A stretch of DNA of 64,000 nucleotides from Epinephelus fuscoguttatus (taxonomy: Eukaryota > Chordata > Actinopteri > Perciformes > Serranidae). The stretch lies in contig NC_064756.1 of the NCBI RefSeq assembly GCF_011397635.1, positions 15,290,317 to 15,354,316 of the forward strand, read 5' to 3'. The translations under genes and the position numbers were made by a program. Under the pieces are notes generated by a model that searched no databases, was not told the DNA's origin, and saw only the letters and a list, made by a program, of their open reading frames with translations. Shown one piece after another: positions 12,101-26,100 of the stretch. The stretch's first letter is position 1; each line of letters begins with the position of its first letter.

Positions 12101-12398
12101 ACACTTTTGAGGTTTGAGTAAGATGCAGGTAAGTCATAATAGACATGATAGTTAAAAGTGTTTTGTCTATGATCTGCCTAGCATACTTATTTATTTGGGG
12201 TTTGTTTACTTGTGTTAACTCAGCGACAAGAAGCTTCTGGCTCAGGGTCCAGGAGAGACGCTCGTGGCAGCCGAGGAAGAGGCAGCTCGTGTGGCCCTCC
12301 GGAAACTCTACGGCTACACTGAGAACCGCAGACCCTCTGACTTCTCTCCACCTCAGCAACATCAGCAGCCATTAATTCAATCAGTCAGCAGCAATTAA
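9185..12398 (+). CDS. mrpl44: Mitochondrial ribosomal protein L44, 332 aa, 4 exons
   Basis: Large-subunit mitoribosomal protein with a catalytically inactive RNase III-like fold plus a double-stranded RNA binding domain. Exons: 9185-9360, 11256-11724, 11814-11992, 12224-12398, all GT-AG and in frame. The start at 9185 (caacATGGCG, a strong Kozak context) gives 332 aa, the same length I recall for human MRPL44; an in-frame ATG at 9170 would add five residues. The N-terminus ([10 protein letters not shown]...) is Arg-rich and suits a mitochondrial targeting peptide. RNase III-like region about 80-230 (e.g. [16 protein letters not shown]), dsRBD about 236-306 (ending [16 protein letters not shown]). 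The first intron (1.9 kb) contains a LINE tail and a SINE head. Poly(A) signal at 12855-12860. Confidence 0.95.
9775..10520 (-). mobile_element. CR1/L2-type LINE 3' fragment
   Basis: Minus-strand frame 10208-10435 reads [18 protein letters not shown] then [15 protein letters not shown], the typical end of the reverse transcriptase of CR1/L2-type LINEs. The following 3' UTR runs to about 9775 and ends in a word like TTTATTTATATAACACCTG that matches the end of the LINE at 44.85-45.6 kb. It is a 5'-truncated, decayed copy in mrpl44 intron 1. Confidence 0.7.
10750..10836 (+). mobile_element. tRNA-derived SINE head (truncated)
   Basis: Contains TGGCTTAGTGGCTAGG (A-box like) and GAGTTCGACTC (B-box like), about 45 bases apart. 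It is nearly identical to the first 85 bases of the SINE at 44.64 kb, including GCGCCCCATGTAC and GTTGCCGCAGCGGC. The copy stops just after the B box. It is not a functional tRNA gene, since no acceptor stem closes. Confidence 0.75.
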
Positions 12399-12854
12399 TG
12401 AAGTAACAAGTCTTATACTGCAGCAGAAAATCATTTAAAGGGGCTGCAGTTGGACAGGGAGGTGGCATGAATCCACCTAAGAGGTCATTTGAGGTATAGA
12501 ACGTCTCAGTTGTGGGTAACGGACTTGCTACAGATTGTATGGAGAAAGGGAATAAGGTTACCATCTACCTTATTACATACTAGGCCAACAGTGCACTTGT
12601 CAAGATTGTTCTGTTGAGTATGTCAGCCCCTCCCCCAACCAAAGGAGGGCAACATAAACCTTATTGTCCACTGAAAATGTGTGACTTTGGCAGAAGATCC
12701 ATGTATCCACTGAATCAGACGGAAATCTCAGCATTGTTGAATGAATTTGGAAGCATATTCAAGAGTAAAGTCCACTGGTCCCCTTGGCCAGTAACCTATA
12801 GGTTCAGCAGTCCATTGCAAAAAATAGCCCTGATATCTGGTTGTCCTTGTAAAT

Positions 12855-12860
12855 AATAAA
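12855..12860 (+). other. mrpl44 poly(A) signal
   Basis: Canonical AATAAA about 460 bases after the mrpl44 stop; a second AATAAA occurs near 12907. Confidence 0.6.
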
Positions 12861-12929
12861 GGTGCCATTTGGTTTACTTGGTATTCTGTTATAATATGTT
12901 CATCTGTAATAAAAAGGAATAAGAATGTG

Positions 12930-14090
12930 TACACAGTGACTTTGTTCATGCATGTTTTTTTAGATCACGACTATTTTCTTCCATATTATTGCACTTATGA
13001 AAGGTGAATGTGTGGATATAAACATCATATCTAGATTTATTTCCCAACATGTACATGTCATACATTTGTAGGTTATTGCTTAAGGATTTAAAGAAGTCAT
13101 CTGTTTAAATGTGTAATGGTGAGTATCTGTTACACATTTACATGGGGCTCAATGAAGTGACTGATTTAAAGTCTATACCCCGGAAATGGGTCATATTCTC
13201 TGCAGAGGGTTAACCTGACCAGCCCGAAGGAGAAACGTTGTACTCCGTCATAATTTGCCTTAGTAACAAATCACATGGCTTTTTACATGCATGGTCTTAT
13301 CTACATGACTCATTACATGTTTTATTTTGTGATATTTATAAATGTAAAATGACGCATTGCATTAGAAGAAACGCACCAACACAGTCCCTTATGCGTAGAC
13401 CACCCTCAATAGTGTTGCAGTGGCAATGCTAATCCACACAGTGGCGCTGATGTGTTAAAGACAGACTAGAAGTGCTCTGTGCACTGTCATGAGAACAACC
13501 GAAGAGATGGCATTTAAGAGACAAGATAGTTCATGTCCTCTTGTAACCTTCGGAATCCACTGTGCTGCACGTGAAAATCCTCTGCCATTAAAACCTTATT
13601 TACACCAATGTTTTCCGCATAACTTAATGATCTGATAACTGCAGATGAAATTAAGTGCGGTAACTCTTAGCCGCAAGAATAAAAGTAAAATTTCGTCATC
13701 GACGCCGGGCAAAAACGCAGTGCATGCATAGGACAAGAGCGGCCTTATTGTCGCAGACCATTGCGTGGTAATAAAGGTTCATTAAATATAAGTGGCATTA
13801 CAGACCAGACTATAAGAAAATGTGCTGGAACTATGTTGGAGCGTAACAAATATAGTACGCCCATATTTGACCCTGACCCAACAAGTAACGGCGCAGTCTG
13901 CGTAGCAGGATTTAAGCGAAGCCGGAAGTTGGTGGCAGGAATCATCTTGTTCCGTCGGTCTAGCTGCTCCAACGCCTCAAACTCCTTGTTCGAGGAGAAG
14001 CAAGGCCCCCCTCCACAACAGAGCCACCTACCCATTCCCTCTCTGTCCTTAGCACGGGTCGACAAGCGTTAAAAAGCACAGACCTTTTGT
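12930..14090. other. Intergenic mrpl44-agfg1, no gene seen
   Basis: Overlapping short frames on both strands (13745-14072) show no recognisable domain and no splice-bounded structure. The last few hundred bases (13.9-14.15 kb) probably include the agfg1 promoter and 5' UTR, but no distinct motif was identified. Confidence 0.4.
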
Positions 14091-14156
14091 TTTAGCTGTA
14101 GCTGACCCTCCAGTCTCCCCCCTGGTTTTTACTAATCCTGCTGTATATCCCTCACC

Positions 14157-17100
14157 ATGGCGGCGAGTGCGAAGCGAAAACAAGAGGAGAAACACCTGAA
14201 GATGCTGAGAGAAATGACGAGTTTGCCTCCCAACAGAAAGTGCTTTGACTGCGACCAGCGGGGCCCAACCTATGCCAATATGACTGTGGGCTCCTTCGTG
14301 TGCACCTCCTGCTCTGGCATCCTGTAAGTTTGAAGTTGCGGAGTGACCTTAGCTTAGACATGGCGCTCACGATGTAACGTTTTGGAACGCTTCGGCTACT
14401 AACGGCTCCCGAAGCCAGTTAACCAACCGGCGCTAGCTAACGGTTGATAGGTAACGTTATTCGGCGGTGTCAGTGGGAGTGTTGGCTGCTTTGACATTGT
14501 CTTTCTTTGCTGTGTTGGGCGGGGTGGCTGTTTAGCAGAGGTGTCAGTGTTCGGCATAGCAAGCTAGGTGCTAGCTAACTTTAGCTTCCAGTGCTAGCCA
14601 GTGAACTTATCTGACACTTGCAAGCTAGGTCTACAGATAAGCCAGGAGCCAGCTGCTGCTACCAGTTGCTGACAGCGTTTGGAGGAACCACCTTGTAACT
14701 GAGCTAATTGACCTGTTCATGGGATACACCCCACATTCAAAGACACAGGAATACATCATTCTGTTGGGCGAGGTCCATTTATTTCAATCGCGAATTTTGT
14801 ATTAACTTATGTCGCTTACTAGAATTGTAAAAACATGATGAGAATTATTCATTTGATCTCAATAAAGGGTCTTTATTGAGAATTGTGAGATGGTGGTAGA
14901 CACTTGGGCGTGGGAATGCCACATTCTGGGATGCGACACATCATGCAGTACCGGTATTGTTGCAATCATTTTGCATTTGGACCAGTCATTTAGAGGTATC
15001 ACACTACTCAATCATTCTGCATTTGGACTAGCCATTTAGATGTATCACACCACTCAATCATTCTGCATTTGGACTAGCCATTTAGATGTATCACACCACT
15101 CAATCATTTTGCATATGGACCAGTCATTTAGAGGTATCACACCACTCAATCATTTTGCATATGGACCAGTCATTTAGAGGTATCACACTACTCATTCTCT
15201 ACAATCTTGTAGAGTCCTGCTGGTATTTTCATCAGTGTGCATCTACACACTGATGAAAATATCAGAAGGACTTTTACTCTTAACAACTGGCCGACCCCAA
15301 AACAATTTGTGCCAATTCACTCGTCAGTAGTTTACCTCCTACAACGCCACAGCATTGATAGTTTGAGTGTATCTGGGTGACTTTAGATAGCGTCTGCCTG
15401 ACTTAAAGCTTTGCTGTGCAGTTGTGTAACCAAGCATCTGTAGCTTGGGATTTGGGATTAGCGAAGCATTCCATTTCTTCTTATTCAGCTAAAGATATCC
15501 CACTTCAATAAAGCTGTCAAATTGTGCTTGATGTTAGAATGTTTTTTTTGTGTGTATGTGATGCTGATCACATTTGGAAAGAAATATAAAGTTGCGTGAT
15601 ATAGTAATGATAATTTTTTGCATGACTCAGCTACTGCACAGCTAATGACACGATGACATTCAGCATGGAGGGAATGTTTGGTTTATATTATCTATATTGC
15701 GTGACATTGTGATTATCTGGACATAATCACTCTCGTCTGAAAGCCTTCGAGGATTATGCTGTTTCCCCTTTTGAGTGCATTGACATTTGGTTCACTGAAA
15801 ACCAAATTTTGTCCACATACATCAAGTGCTAAAAACCATACAGCGTAAATTTTCCACCTGTACACCATTCTTCCAAGGACTTTAGCAAACATAGCATCAT
15901 GAAATTCTGGGGTTTCATTTATAAAACAGTGCGTAGGATCCATACTAAAAATGTTCGTACAGGCAAAAGCCAAAAATAGCGATACCAAAAAATATTTGAC
16001 AGTTTCTACAATCTGGCTTCCACCTCACCATCTGCATTACCAATTTCCAGTCTCCAAAATGTTTGTAGGCATGGGTCAAAGTTTCTCCCATCAAAGCAGT
16101 TTAGATCACAACTTTTGCCTGGGAAGTGGCGTACACCTCCTTCAGGCCTCCTTTTGTGCATCTGTAACATTTATAAGTGAGACCTCTGGTCCTCTCTTTG
16201 CCACCAAGTCACATCTTTGCTCACAAATACTTTACCTGTTTTCTTGTAAACATATGAGTGTTTACTTTTCACAAGCCTTTGTAAGTGAAAACATTTGCGC
16301 AGAGTTAATTGGCTGTGAGCCCTTAGCAGGTAACTCAATAAGCTGTTCATCCGCCCATCTTGTTCTTCTGCTCATTCACACAGGCAGCAGCTTGTACTGG
16401 TCCTTAATGCTTTATGGAAATAACCTGGCCAATCTCCATTTGTGAATAATGTTTTTTTCTAATAATGATGCTGGGGAAAGGGGAAGCATTTGTTGCTCAG
16501 TAATTCCCCACTGATGACCTTTTAGTTTTATTAGTTGACAGAGGAACAGATGACTTCATTGATACATTACTAAGCGGTTTGTCTCTCAGATTTTGCCTGA
16601 GATACAGCCTTTTGTGGTTCATGACCTTAATCTGTGCAAACTGTTTCCTGTCCTCACTGAACGTGAAGGTTATTTACTGTAGCATTGAAAAGAATGAGAT
16701 TAATTGTGTGTTTGCTGATGGACGCAGTTTGCCCTCCATTTCACTTTACCGATGTGTCTGTGGGGACTCCACTGTGAATTTCCCATCTGCTCACCCTGTA
16801 GTATTAAAGTCTGTAATGTGAGTTAATTGAGTTCTTTAATAGCTTGAGATCACAATACCTCCTCTTTCACTCCTCCTGCTTCTCATTCGCTTTTTATGAA
16901 GACAAAACATGCTGTGTGGAATTTCAGTGACGACAATCCTCTCAGCCGAAGAGTGTGGGTTTAAAAGGATTGCTGTCTGTCTGATGTATGCAGGAAGCCT
17001 CATGTGATTGTAGGCTCAGGAAGTGGTATGGCCCCACCGTGCTGCTACATCAGCAGCATGTGCTGTTCTGTGTGCCACAGGAAGTGGCAGAGAGGTCATT

Positions 17101-20100
17101 GTCTGCCTCTCTCTTTCCTCTTAATTTTAGAGAGGCAAAGATTTAGGCATTATGAGAGAGCACCTCAGTATTCATGCCCAGACTTGATCTATTGTTTTGG
17201 GAACTGTCTTGACTACCCTCTATCACTGTTGTGTGAATAAATGTAGTATTTGCCTTATGTTGCCCTCGACAACAAAATGAGCACAAACCTTCTCAACACA
17301 GGTACCCACCTCCTGTAGTCTATATGTTCTGCATTTACCAGGAAAGATTATGTTGCTGGATCAAACATAGTCTTTTAAGTCTGAAACAGCACATTTGGCT
17401 TGTTGAGACATTGCTGAGGAAATCACAGTAGCGATTTTTAATTTAAGGAAGTAGTTTGCCCTTCCCTTCTTTCATCTGCAGTTTGGCAGCAACACTGTTT
17501 GACTGTTTAGGGGTGATAGCAGGGGCATGACTACCTTCTCCCCCCATAGTTGTGGTTGTTAAATGGGTGGAGTTGGAATCTGCTATGTAAACACATTCCT
17601 GATGAAGGTGGAGGCCTTCCCAGGAGGAACACCACTCACAATGTCTCTTTCTGGAGTGCCCATGGCAGGAAGTAACCCCACTTGGCCTGTGTGTTCCTCA
17701 GTAAGCAGTCACGTGCCAGAGGTTGGGAGGTGTCACTGACACCAAATATACTTTTACCAGTGGCAGGTTAACAGATCTGAACTTTAAAAACGGAGCATGT
17801 GTGGTTTTCCCTTCCCCCTGACAACTGATCTCTGATCTCTTAAAAAAGTGCAATGTTTGAAACAAAGTTGGATGACAAATTGAAGATGGTTTCACTTCCC
17901 ATAAATGCTGATTTCGATAGTCATTTAACAGAGATAATTTTTGTCGGTGACTTCAAGCAGGAAAGTGAAGGATGATGCACAGCCTTTCCTCTCTTTTGAG
18001 ACTTAACATTGCCAGTTTCTCGCACCCTGAAGCTGTTGCAGTATGCAAATGAGCTGAGTTTTCCCGGCTGAGCTGGTCTGATGTACAGTAGCAGCTAGGT
18101 CATAATTATTTTACTGTGCAATATGTGATACTATTCTCTGATATAACCCACTAGACACGATCTGAAAATAAGTAACAACTAGGGCAGTGGTTTGATTAAA
18201 TCATTAATCTTTGTTTGTTTCAAACATTGTCGATGTGTACAGTATTGTCATGTACGAAGCAATTTATTAATACTTTATTTTACCTCATTTATAGTCACTG
18301 CTTTCATTTAATTTGCCCTACAAATGTAATCCTGCTGTCACTGAACACTGTCACAACTGTGTGGCTACTTTTTTCCTGCAGAAATGGGGCTGGGGGGTGG
18401 GGGTGTCGGTGGGTGGGACTGTGGGGCCATAACCTTGTGTTGCTGTATCCTAGAACACATGAATCACCTACCAGTCATATTGTACACCAGTCTGTGGATG
18501 TAAGATGACTGATGATAGTAACATTCTCCCTTTTGCAACACCTGCTTGTGGATATGACATTTCAAAGTTGAAGAACATTTTGAATGAAACAATGTAGGGA
18601 GATATGATATGTATTTGACATGCACTGTCACATTTAGGCTAAATAACATACAGTAAAATTAACAAAGACAAAATAACCAGTATCATAATTACTTAATTAA
18701 ACAACGAGGTAGAGATGCCATCATCATGTTTAGACCTTAAGGGCTATGGAGCTCTCTGTCCTACTTTCATCTTCATGAGACCAGGATCTGATCACACACT
18801 CACCTCAGGGTGCTGGAAAAACACATTAAAGCTCAAATACACATAGACTCTCAGTCACACACGCAGATACTCTATCATTTGCTTTTCTACAGATACATTT
18901 GCTTTATGGATTCTTGCTTTTGATACAGTTGCTTTTGACTGTTTTGTCTGAAAACAGTCAGAACTTTACAATAATCCAACTAGGTCTGCAAGTAGTAATT
19001 GTTTTTAAATATTTTTGATGTACTGGATTAATCTTAAGAACCCTAAGTGATGTGTTGCCTATTTTGTCTGAACAATGGCAGTAAAGAAAGACTAAGGTGC
19101 AGCTAACAATGAAAACAGTGAATTGTTTTAATTCCCATGGCAGATCCTGTAAATGTTTAAATATAGTAGTTGTGTTGAGGTGTTTTCTGTTAGGTTTGCA
19201 GCATTCTGTTGGCCTTAACTGTCCTCTCTGAAAATGGGAGCAGCATGACATAACTGGGCAGAAGTTGATAAAGTCTTGCCCCTAGAAATAGCCCCAGCAG
19301 TTCCCAGGGAAATTCGAGCTGCTCTCTAACAGAAGCATGGTGGCTCTTGTCATATCTGTTTTCTGTTTTTTAATGTGAATTGACACAGCTGTTTGTAACA
19401 GTCAGCTGATTGGTGGATGTGTAAAGAAGGGCTGGAGATGAGGACTTGTTCTGTAAGGGGGTAACATTGGTGAATAATTTAGCACTTTTGTCTCGTGTTT
19501 CACTGCCTTACGATCTGACTCCTTTATGTGTATAACATTGTGCTTGTAATTGTGACACGCTGGATCTAATTTCCTAGAGCAGTGGTTACCAAGGTGGATG
19601 CTGTGGACAGGCCAAGGGTGCTGCAAGATCAACCACAATAAAAAAAAAAAAAAAACCTGGAACATTTTCATAAACTTTTATGCTTTTGAAAATATCAAAA
19701 CAGGATAAAAGCAATGATTATCAAAACCACTGTATTAAAAAACTCTGTTCAATATGCAGGTGAGCTGCAGCTATGACGTTGCTGTTGGAGATGGTAACAC
19801 TAACACACTTTGCAGCTTTCAGGAGCTTAGCATTTAGAAAAATAGTGGCTGTGAGAGAAAGCAATTTTGGCCATTTCTTTTGACTATTTCTGGCCTGCAA
19901 CCCTACCACATTCTTGGAGAGTTCAGGCAAAGCCAGTGTAGAAAACAAAGAGAATTAAAGGTAGAAAAAGGCCCTAACACCACCTCACTCTGCACTACTC
20001 TTAAACTCAAATCATTCAAAGCACAAGATGAACCCATGTCAATTATAAAGACAGGTTTAATACTGGGGTGATTGCTTTCATACGAGACCTGAGTCTGAAT

Positions 20101-23100
20101 CCTTAGTTTTCTACTTGTTAGTGCTAAATTATAGAGATACATTGACACACTGGCCACGCCAATACTTAGTGTACAGCTTAGTGTGTATCCTGGTATGTAA
20201 CTTGGTCACAATTCAAAAATAAAACAAATCTAAGGGATCTGTAACAAGACTGTTTGTCTATGTTTTTTGTTTAAGTAAAAATAATAAAAAAAAAAAAAAG
20301 CCAGTCATCATCTAATTTTCTCAAATAAGAATACTAGCCTCAAAATCCAGTATTGGTCTAGCCAGAAGACCTTGTTTAAAAAAAAAAAAAAAAAAAATAG
20401 CGACAGAGCTGCTGTTGTGCTGCTGACATGCCGCGGCCGGTGTGGACAAGGTGTAATAAGAAACTTTAGTTATCTTGATGATATCTGACGGCTGAGTCCT
20501 TTTTGATCACTGACACCTCCACAGCACAGGAACTAGAATGTAGGTAGTTAGTGAGAGTTGTTGCTGTAGATGTTGTTGTGTCTGCAACTTGGCAGCGTGG
20601 TCAAGCAGCTTTGGTAGTAAGTGCTACAGCTTGATTTTGTTTGTGTGAGCTTTGTTCATGTAGCTAGGATTCCTCTTTTGTATGTGCGTCTTGGGATAAT
20701 TCGTTTGGATAGTGAGCCTTCATTTTAGAGCACTGGTTCCCAACTGGTAGGCCACTGTCCAAAAGTGAGTCGCGGGTCCATTCTGAATGGACTGCAAGTG
20801 ACTCACAAACATGTTAAGTTTGTAAAAAACACACTCAAGCAGTCCCATTTCCTGCTTAACAGAGACAGCAAATTAGCTCGACAACATGGCCAATTGCAGT
20901 TATGACACTAGATATAATAAACAGTGTGGACTTTGAACTAATGACCAAGGAGAAATCTGGACCCCGTGGCTGCAAGTTGGAAACGACTGTTTTAGAGGAA
21001 CCATTGGGCGTGCTACTCTGGTTAGCACCTGTCAATTCCAGGTTTTTCAATTGGTGGCTACCACCTTTGGATACTGATCATAAAGGTTCAGGAACTCTCA
21101 CCCCTTGCACCCATAAGCACACATTTTGTTATGTGTCTGTCTTTCAGTGGCTACTTTTTGCTAGTAAAAATTTGCATTCTTAAATTACTCCTCTTGTCAG
21201 TGTTGGTGGGGGATTGGATTTGGGAGGATGGAGCAGGTGGTTGAAGGTATTTGGTGACTATTCATATGATAACTTATCTGTGTCATAACCATTCTAATGT
21301 AATGGGAACATCTGATGTAGAGCTATGTTAAGATTTAAAAAATGTGAGACATTCTCATTTTTACATTGCCGTATTGTATTATCTTAGACTTGGGATTTCT
21401 GGCACTCATCTGGCATTATGTCTTTTGGTTTTGCACCTTTAACACCTCCAGCTCCTCCACCTCCGCACCTTTCATTGCTGACATTGCTCAGTTGTTTGCT
21501 TTGTGTTAACCTTAAAGGTTAACTGACAACTAAGGCTTAGCTTAAGAAAATGCTTTTTAAGTAAATCTCCTTTGTGGACTTCCTCTTTGTCACATTCCTC
21601 GAGGCAGTTTGTGACCCAGTTGATTTTGTACAGTTATGGTTTTGGTTGGTTAATGGTGAAAGACAGTTTTTTAGGCTGACTGTAATACTGTTAAGCAACA
21701 AAAAGTTGGGAAACTCTCAGATACAGTTGTATATTAGTGTTTACAGCAATAGGGTGTCTTTTCCTTGTACTGGTGAATGTGGTGCTCAGTAATAGCACTA
21801 GCTGCAGTTTTAACGTTCTGCTTGCTTGCAAAATGCTGATTGGTCACCTTCACAGACAAAACAAGTAGTGACATTGAAGCCAGCGCTACATTAGCGCTCA
21901 CTTACTACAAGGTCCTGGAAAACTACTCTGCAAGCAGTCCTGGAGCTTAATATAACAGCCTAATGATGGCTCTTTTCAAGTATTACAGTTACCAGGCATT
22001 TTTAATTTGGGCCGCTGTGGCTTGAGCTGTGACCTTCTCAGGAAAATGAGCAAGGCTTGTGTTGGCTAATGGGTGTTACTCCATAATGGAAGTTTCTATA
22101 TTAAGGGACATCACTCGTTCTTTCATTGTACTGACAACCTCCGTTCAGTCAATGGCAGTTAGGAGAGCATTTCACCCACTCCCTTTGTTCTGCTCTATTC
22201 CCTTTCTTTCTCTGTCAGTATTTGTCTCTGTCATTTCTCGCTATAATGCGGTCGTCCTCGCCACAGTTACACACACCATCCAGTCAGCCAGTTGCTAATT
22301 AAATGGCCCCGTCCTGAGAGGTGGGATCTGGAGTATGTCCAGATGAGGTCGTCATGTCGCGTCTTTAAATTAAATCAACCCCTGTTTCCATTTCTCCACC
22401 CACAGACGAGGGCTGAATCCACCCCACAGAGTCAAGTCCATCTCCATGACAACCTTCACGCAACAGGAAATCGAGTTCCTACAGAAACATGGCAATGAGG
22501 TAAGCATGGCGACTGGCTGTCCTGTCACAGTTGTTAAGGTTGAGGTCAGCTTTCCCGCTGCTTTGTCGCTTTGTGAGAATCTGCACATCATTGTAATTCA
22601 TCATGCAAGTATTTCGGCCGTTTACAAGCAAGACTGCAAGCGACAACTTGGCACCAGAGAAGAAAACAAGGAGAAATATTTCAAATTTTAGTCAAAATAC
22701 ATGGTCAATTAATATTAAAAGCAATGCTATAGTGCTATTTTGGGTATACTGAGCATTTTTAAAATATCACAATACTATAAATATTGCTATTTTATTCATT
22801 GTTTTATTTGTCTATCCTATTTGGATAGAAAACAATAACTGTGCTAATCTAACAAAGATGCGCGCTGTATTAATCAGTGTTTTATGTTATCATTGAATCT
22901 AATGACTGTGTAATCCCTACAGTCAATTACAATGCAGCCCTGCAGCTCCACTCAGCATTCTAACCGCCTTAGGTTTCTGCTTTGGTTTTACAACTACTTG
23001 GTTGAATTTCACAGTGCTCATCAGCCTTGTATTTTGCATCAGGCACCTGTTTAAGCACTTGAACTCTAGTGAACATTGTACACTACCTGCCCATCACAAA

Positions 23101-26100
23101 ACAGCAGGCGGCCAGACAGACTTCACTGGGATCATAATGTTGCTCTGTGTCTCTTGGATTTGCGAGTAGACAATTGTTTGGTAACTCCCCATTAAAAGAT
23201 GGAGTACATTTCAATGACCTACATTACTATTTAACCCAGACATGTCATGCATTAGCATTATATTGATACATACTTTGTTGTAAATAGTGCAAATAATCTG
23301 TATTTTGTTAATAAAATGACTATATACTTAAAATTATATAAATGGTTAGAGGTGAGAGTCCTGCTTAAACGTCTGTCATTCAAATTCTGCAGCTTTCACC
23401 TATTTAAATAATTACATAATGTAGCACCGAATATTCATACTGAATGGAGGAATCAAAGTGCATCATCATTCACGAGCCATTTCTGGTAAACGGAATATGA
23501 AATAGAGCAATGCCACCTGGGAAGCGCAGCCTTATTAAAAGCTGTAGCAAAGTGGCAGGGCAGGCAGACATGCAGGAGACTCAAGGTTGAAGCTGATGCA
23601 TACATCCTTCAAGGTTGCTATACTCTGTAAATACTACTGCCCTCAAGTTGCCTTCCGTCTTTCCACAGAGAGCACTTGACACAGAGCTAAATATTGTCAG
23701 CAGATACAGTTTGAAAATCTTACTGATTACATTGTCTTGCACTCATTTGTAGCTGTGTATGCTGCAGAAATATTCTTCCAAAAATCACTTGTTCTGTTCC
23801 GCTGTGTGTCCCAGGTATGTAAACAGATCTGGCTTGGCCTTTATGATGACAGAACCTCCTCAATACCAGATTTCAGAGAACCGCAGAAGGTGAAGGAGTT
23901 CCTTCAAGAGAAATATGAGAAGAAGAGATGGTAAGTCAGTTTCACAAGCTGGCAGAGCAAGATATGAACAATCCTCTGGCAGTGTGCGTTGTGCAGACAT
24001 GTAGCTTTTCTTGTGTTTTTTCTTCTCTCTGGCTTGGAATGTCTGACAGGCAGCTCGTTGGAGTTAGCCTCGAGCAAGCTGCCAGATACCCTTCTTTAAG
24101 TGCACACAATGTAGGTCATTACAGTCAAGCTGCTTTATGTGCAATGATAGATGTTCCATGAAGTTGTATGTTAAACTTTGTTCAAATATGTATGTGGTTT
24201 AGTGTAGTTGTTACTGGTGTGTTGTGACCTGTTGAGTGTGATGACTCAACGGGATGATTGTTTCAGACTAATAAAACTAATGGCAGACTAGTGCCTGTTG
24301 TATTAATACTTACAAATCAGGGATTGGTCATCAAATGTAAATATTAATTTAGTGAGAATTTGTATATACAGTTGGTGTTACCAAACAAAACTGAGATGTG
24401 TCATCAACACAATTTTTTTTCTGGATGTTCATTTAGTAGCAGCCTATTAGTTTGGGTAGTTGTGCTTCTGTCATCTCTTAGTGTTTGGTCTCTGAGCGAT
24501 GAGCCGCACATGTTCCAGCATGCCACCATTTACTGCAGACAGGCATTTTCACACACATAAGCCATTCTCCTGTAGCTCATGGCCTGTCTGTTGACTGTGA
24601 ATCGCATTTGCACCCAAATTAACATTTCCTCTAATCACATTTGGATTTGCATGAGGGTTGTTTTGCCGAAAGGATGCAATATTAATATTTTGAAAACCCT
24701 GTATTATGTCAGTTTATGGTAAAGATTTACTATGCAGGACTTTCCTTTAAAAAAAACATCTATAGACCTATACAGAAGTAATGCCTTTATTTTTTATTTT
24801 CTGTGCTTCTGCATTTATGGGCATGTACCTTCACAGTGTTCAGGTGAGGTCGGAGCTTGATACAGAGGTAGGAATAAGGTGCTAGACCGTGAACAGCAGG
24901 CATTCAAGAGACACTAATATAGTGAGGAAAACACAAAACGTGAGTGACTCCAAGACTGGCTTTTACTCTCACTTGCAGTGGCGAACGTGTTTACAGACAG
25001 TAACCGACAATCCTTCATAATATACCTTTTAAATACCTGTATTATTCTATTAGCCTATTAGCCAGTAGCATATAATGTATTATAATGGCTGTAATGTGAA
25101 CTGTTTCCTAGGTATGTACCTCCTGAGCAGGCCAAGGTAGTGGCATCCGTCCATGCTTCCATCTCTGGCTCCTCAAACAGCAGCACGAGCAGCACCCCAG
25201 AGGTTAGACCACTCAAATCCCTGCTGGGGGAGTCAGCGCCCTCCCTACACCTCAACAAGAACACCCCACCTAATCAGGTGAGATTAATGTTGTACCCATA
25301 GGTGTACACATGATAAATTTGTATTGTTATCAGAAACTTTGGCTCACAAATGAAGGGCTGGTAAGGTTTGCCAAAGAACATGCTAAACACTCTTGACCCT
25401 TCAAATTTTAATGGTTTTTTGTTATCAATGAAAAAATTTGCCCACTTCCCTTACAGATGTTTTATATGAAAGAAGACAGATGCACTGCCTGTCAAAAGGC
25501 CTAGTCTTTTTCTTTCTTCGTCTTTCAAGAAGGTCGTTCAAGGACATATATGCAAAGCCTGGTAAAACCATCCTGGTGACGTGAGCTCAGCATGCTGTTT
25601 TGCTTCCTGTATCAGTCTGGACTCGATGCCGCTTCACCTCATATCCACAAATTAAAATGCAATCTGGGCCAATCAGGGATCCACATCATAGCTGACTATG
25701 TAAGCAGCCACTCAGGGACTGTGTTGACGTACAACGTGGGCCACAGCTTGCAAAACAGTTATGGCGGCTCCTAAAGCAATGAACTCTAACTCTAATGTTT
25801 GTTGAGTAAACACAACAATAAGTGAAGTTATTGCAGAAATAGTCAATAAAAACCAAGATCAAGACTATGCACTGGCGGAGTTTCTCGGAGGAAAAGACGT
25901 TTTTGCTTTACCTCTGACTGGATTTGGCCAAAGCTGGATTTATGAACTAGATCCATTGGTGATGAAGAAGATGTTCCCCAGTGTTTTTTGTTGCACTGAT
26001 TGGCTGAATGAGTTCGTCTGTCAAGGTGAGTATTCCCACCCACTGAAAGCATTTAGGGCGCCAAATCCAGACTGATACAGAGAGCGAAACAAAATTGTTG

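Noticed and set aside
13745-14072. Frames of about 100 residues on both strands upstream of agfg1
   Set aside because: Each is the shadow of the other and neither resembles a protein; the region is more likely promoter and 5' UTR.
15951-16445. 164-residue frame on the plus strand in agfg1 intron 1
   Set aside because: No domain or splice partner; the other strand is also open over part of it. It may be a decayed repeat, but nothing identifies it.
19578-19735. hAT-like ends (CAGTGGTTACCAA near 19582, inverted CAGTGGTTTTGAT near 19730)
   Set aside because: Only the first eight bases match and the flanks show no 8-bp duplication, so chance is as likely.
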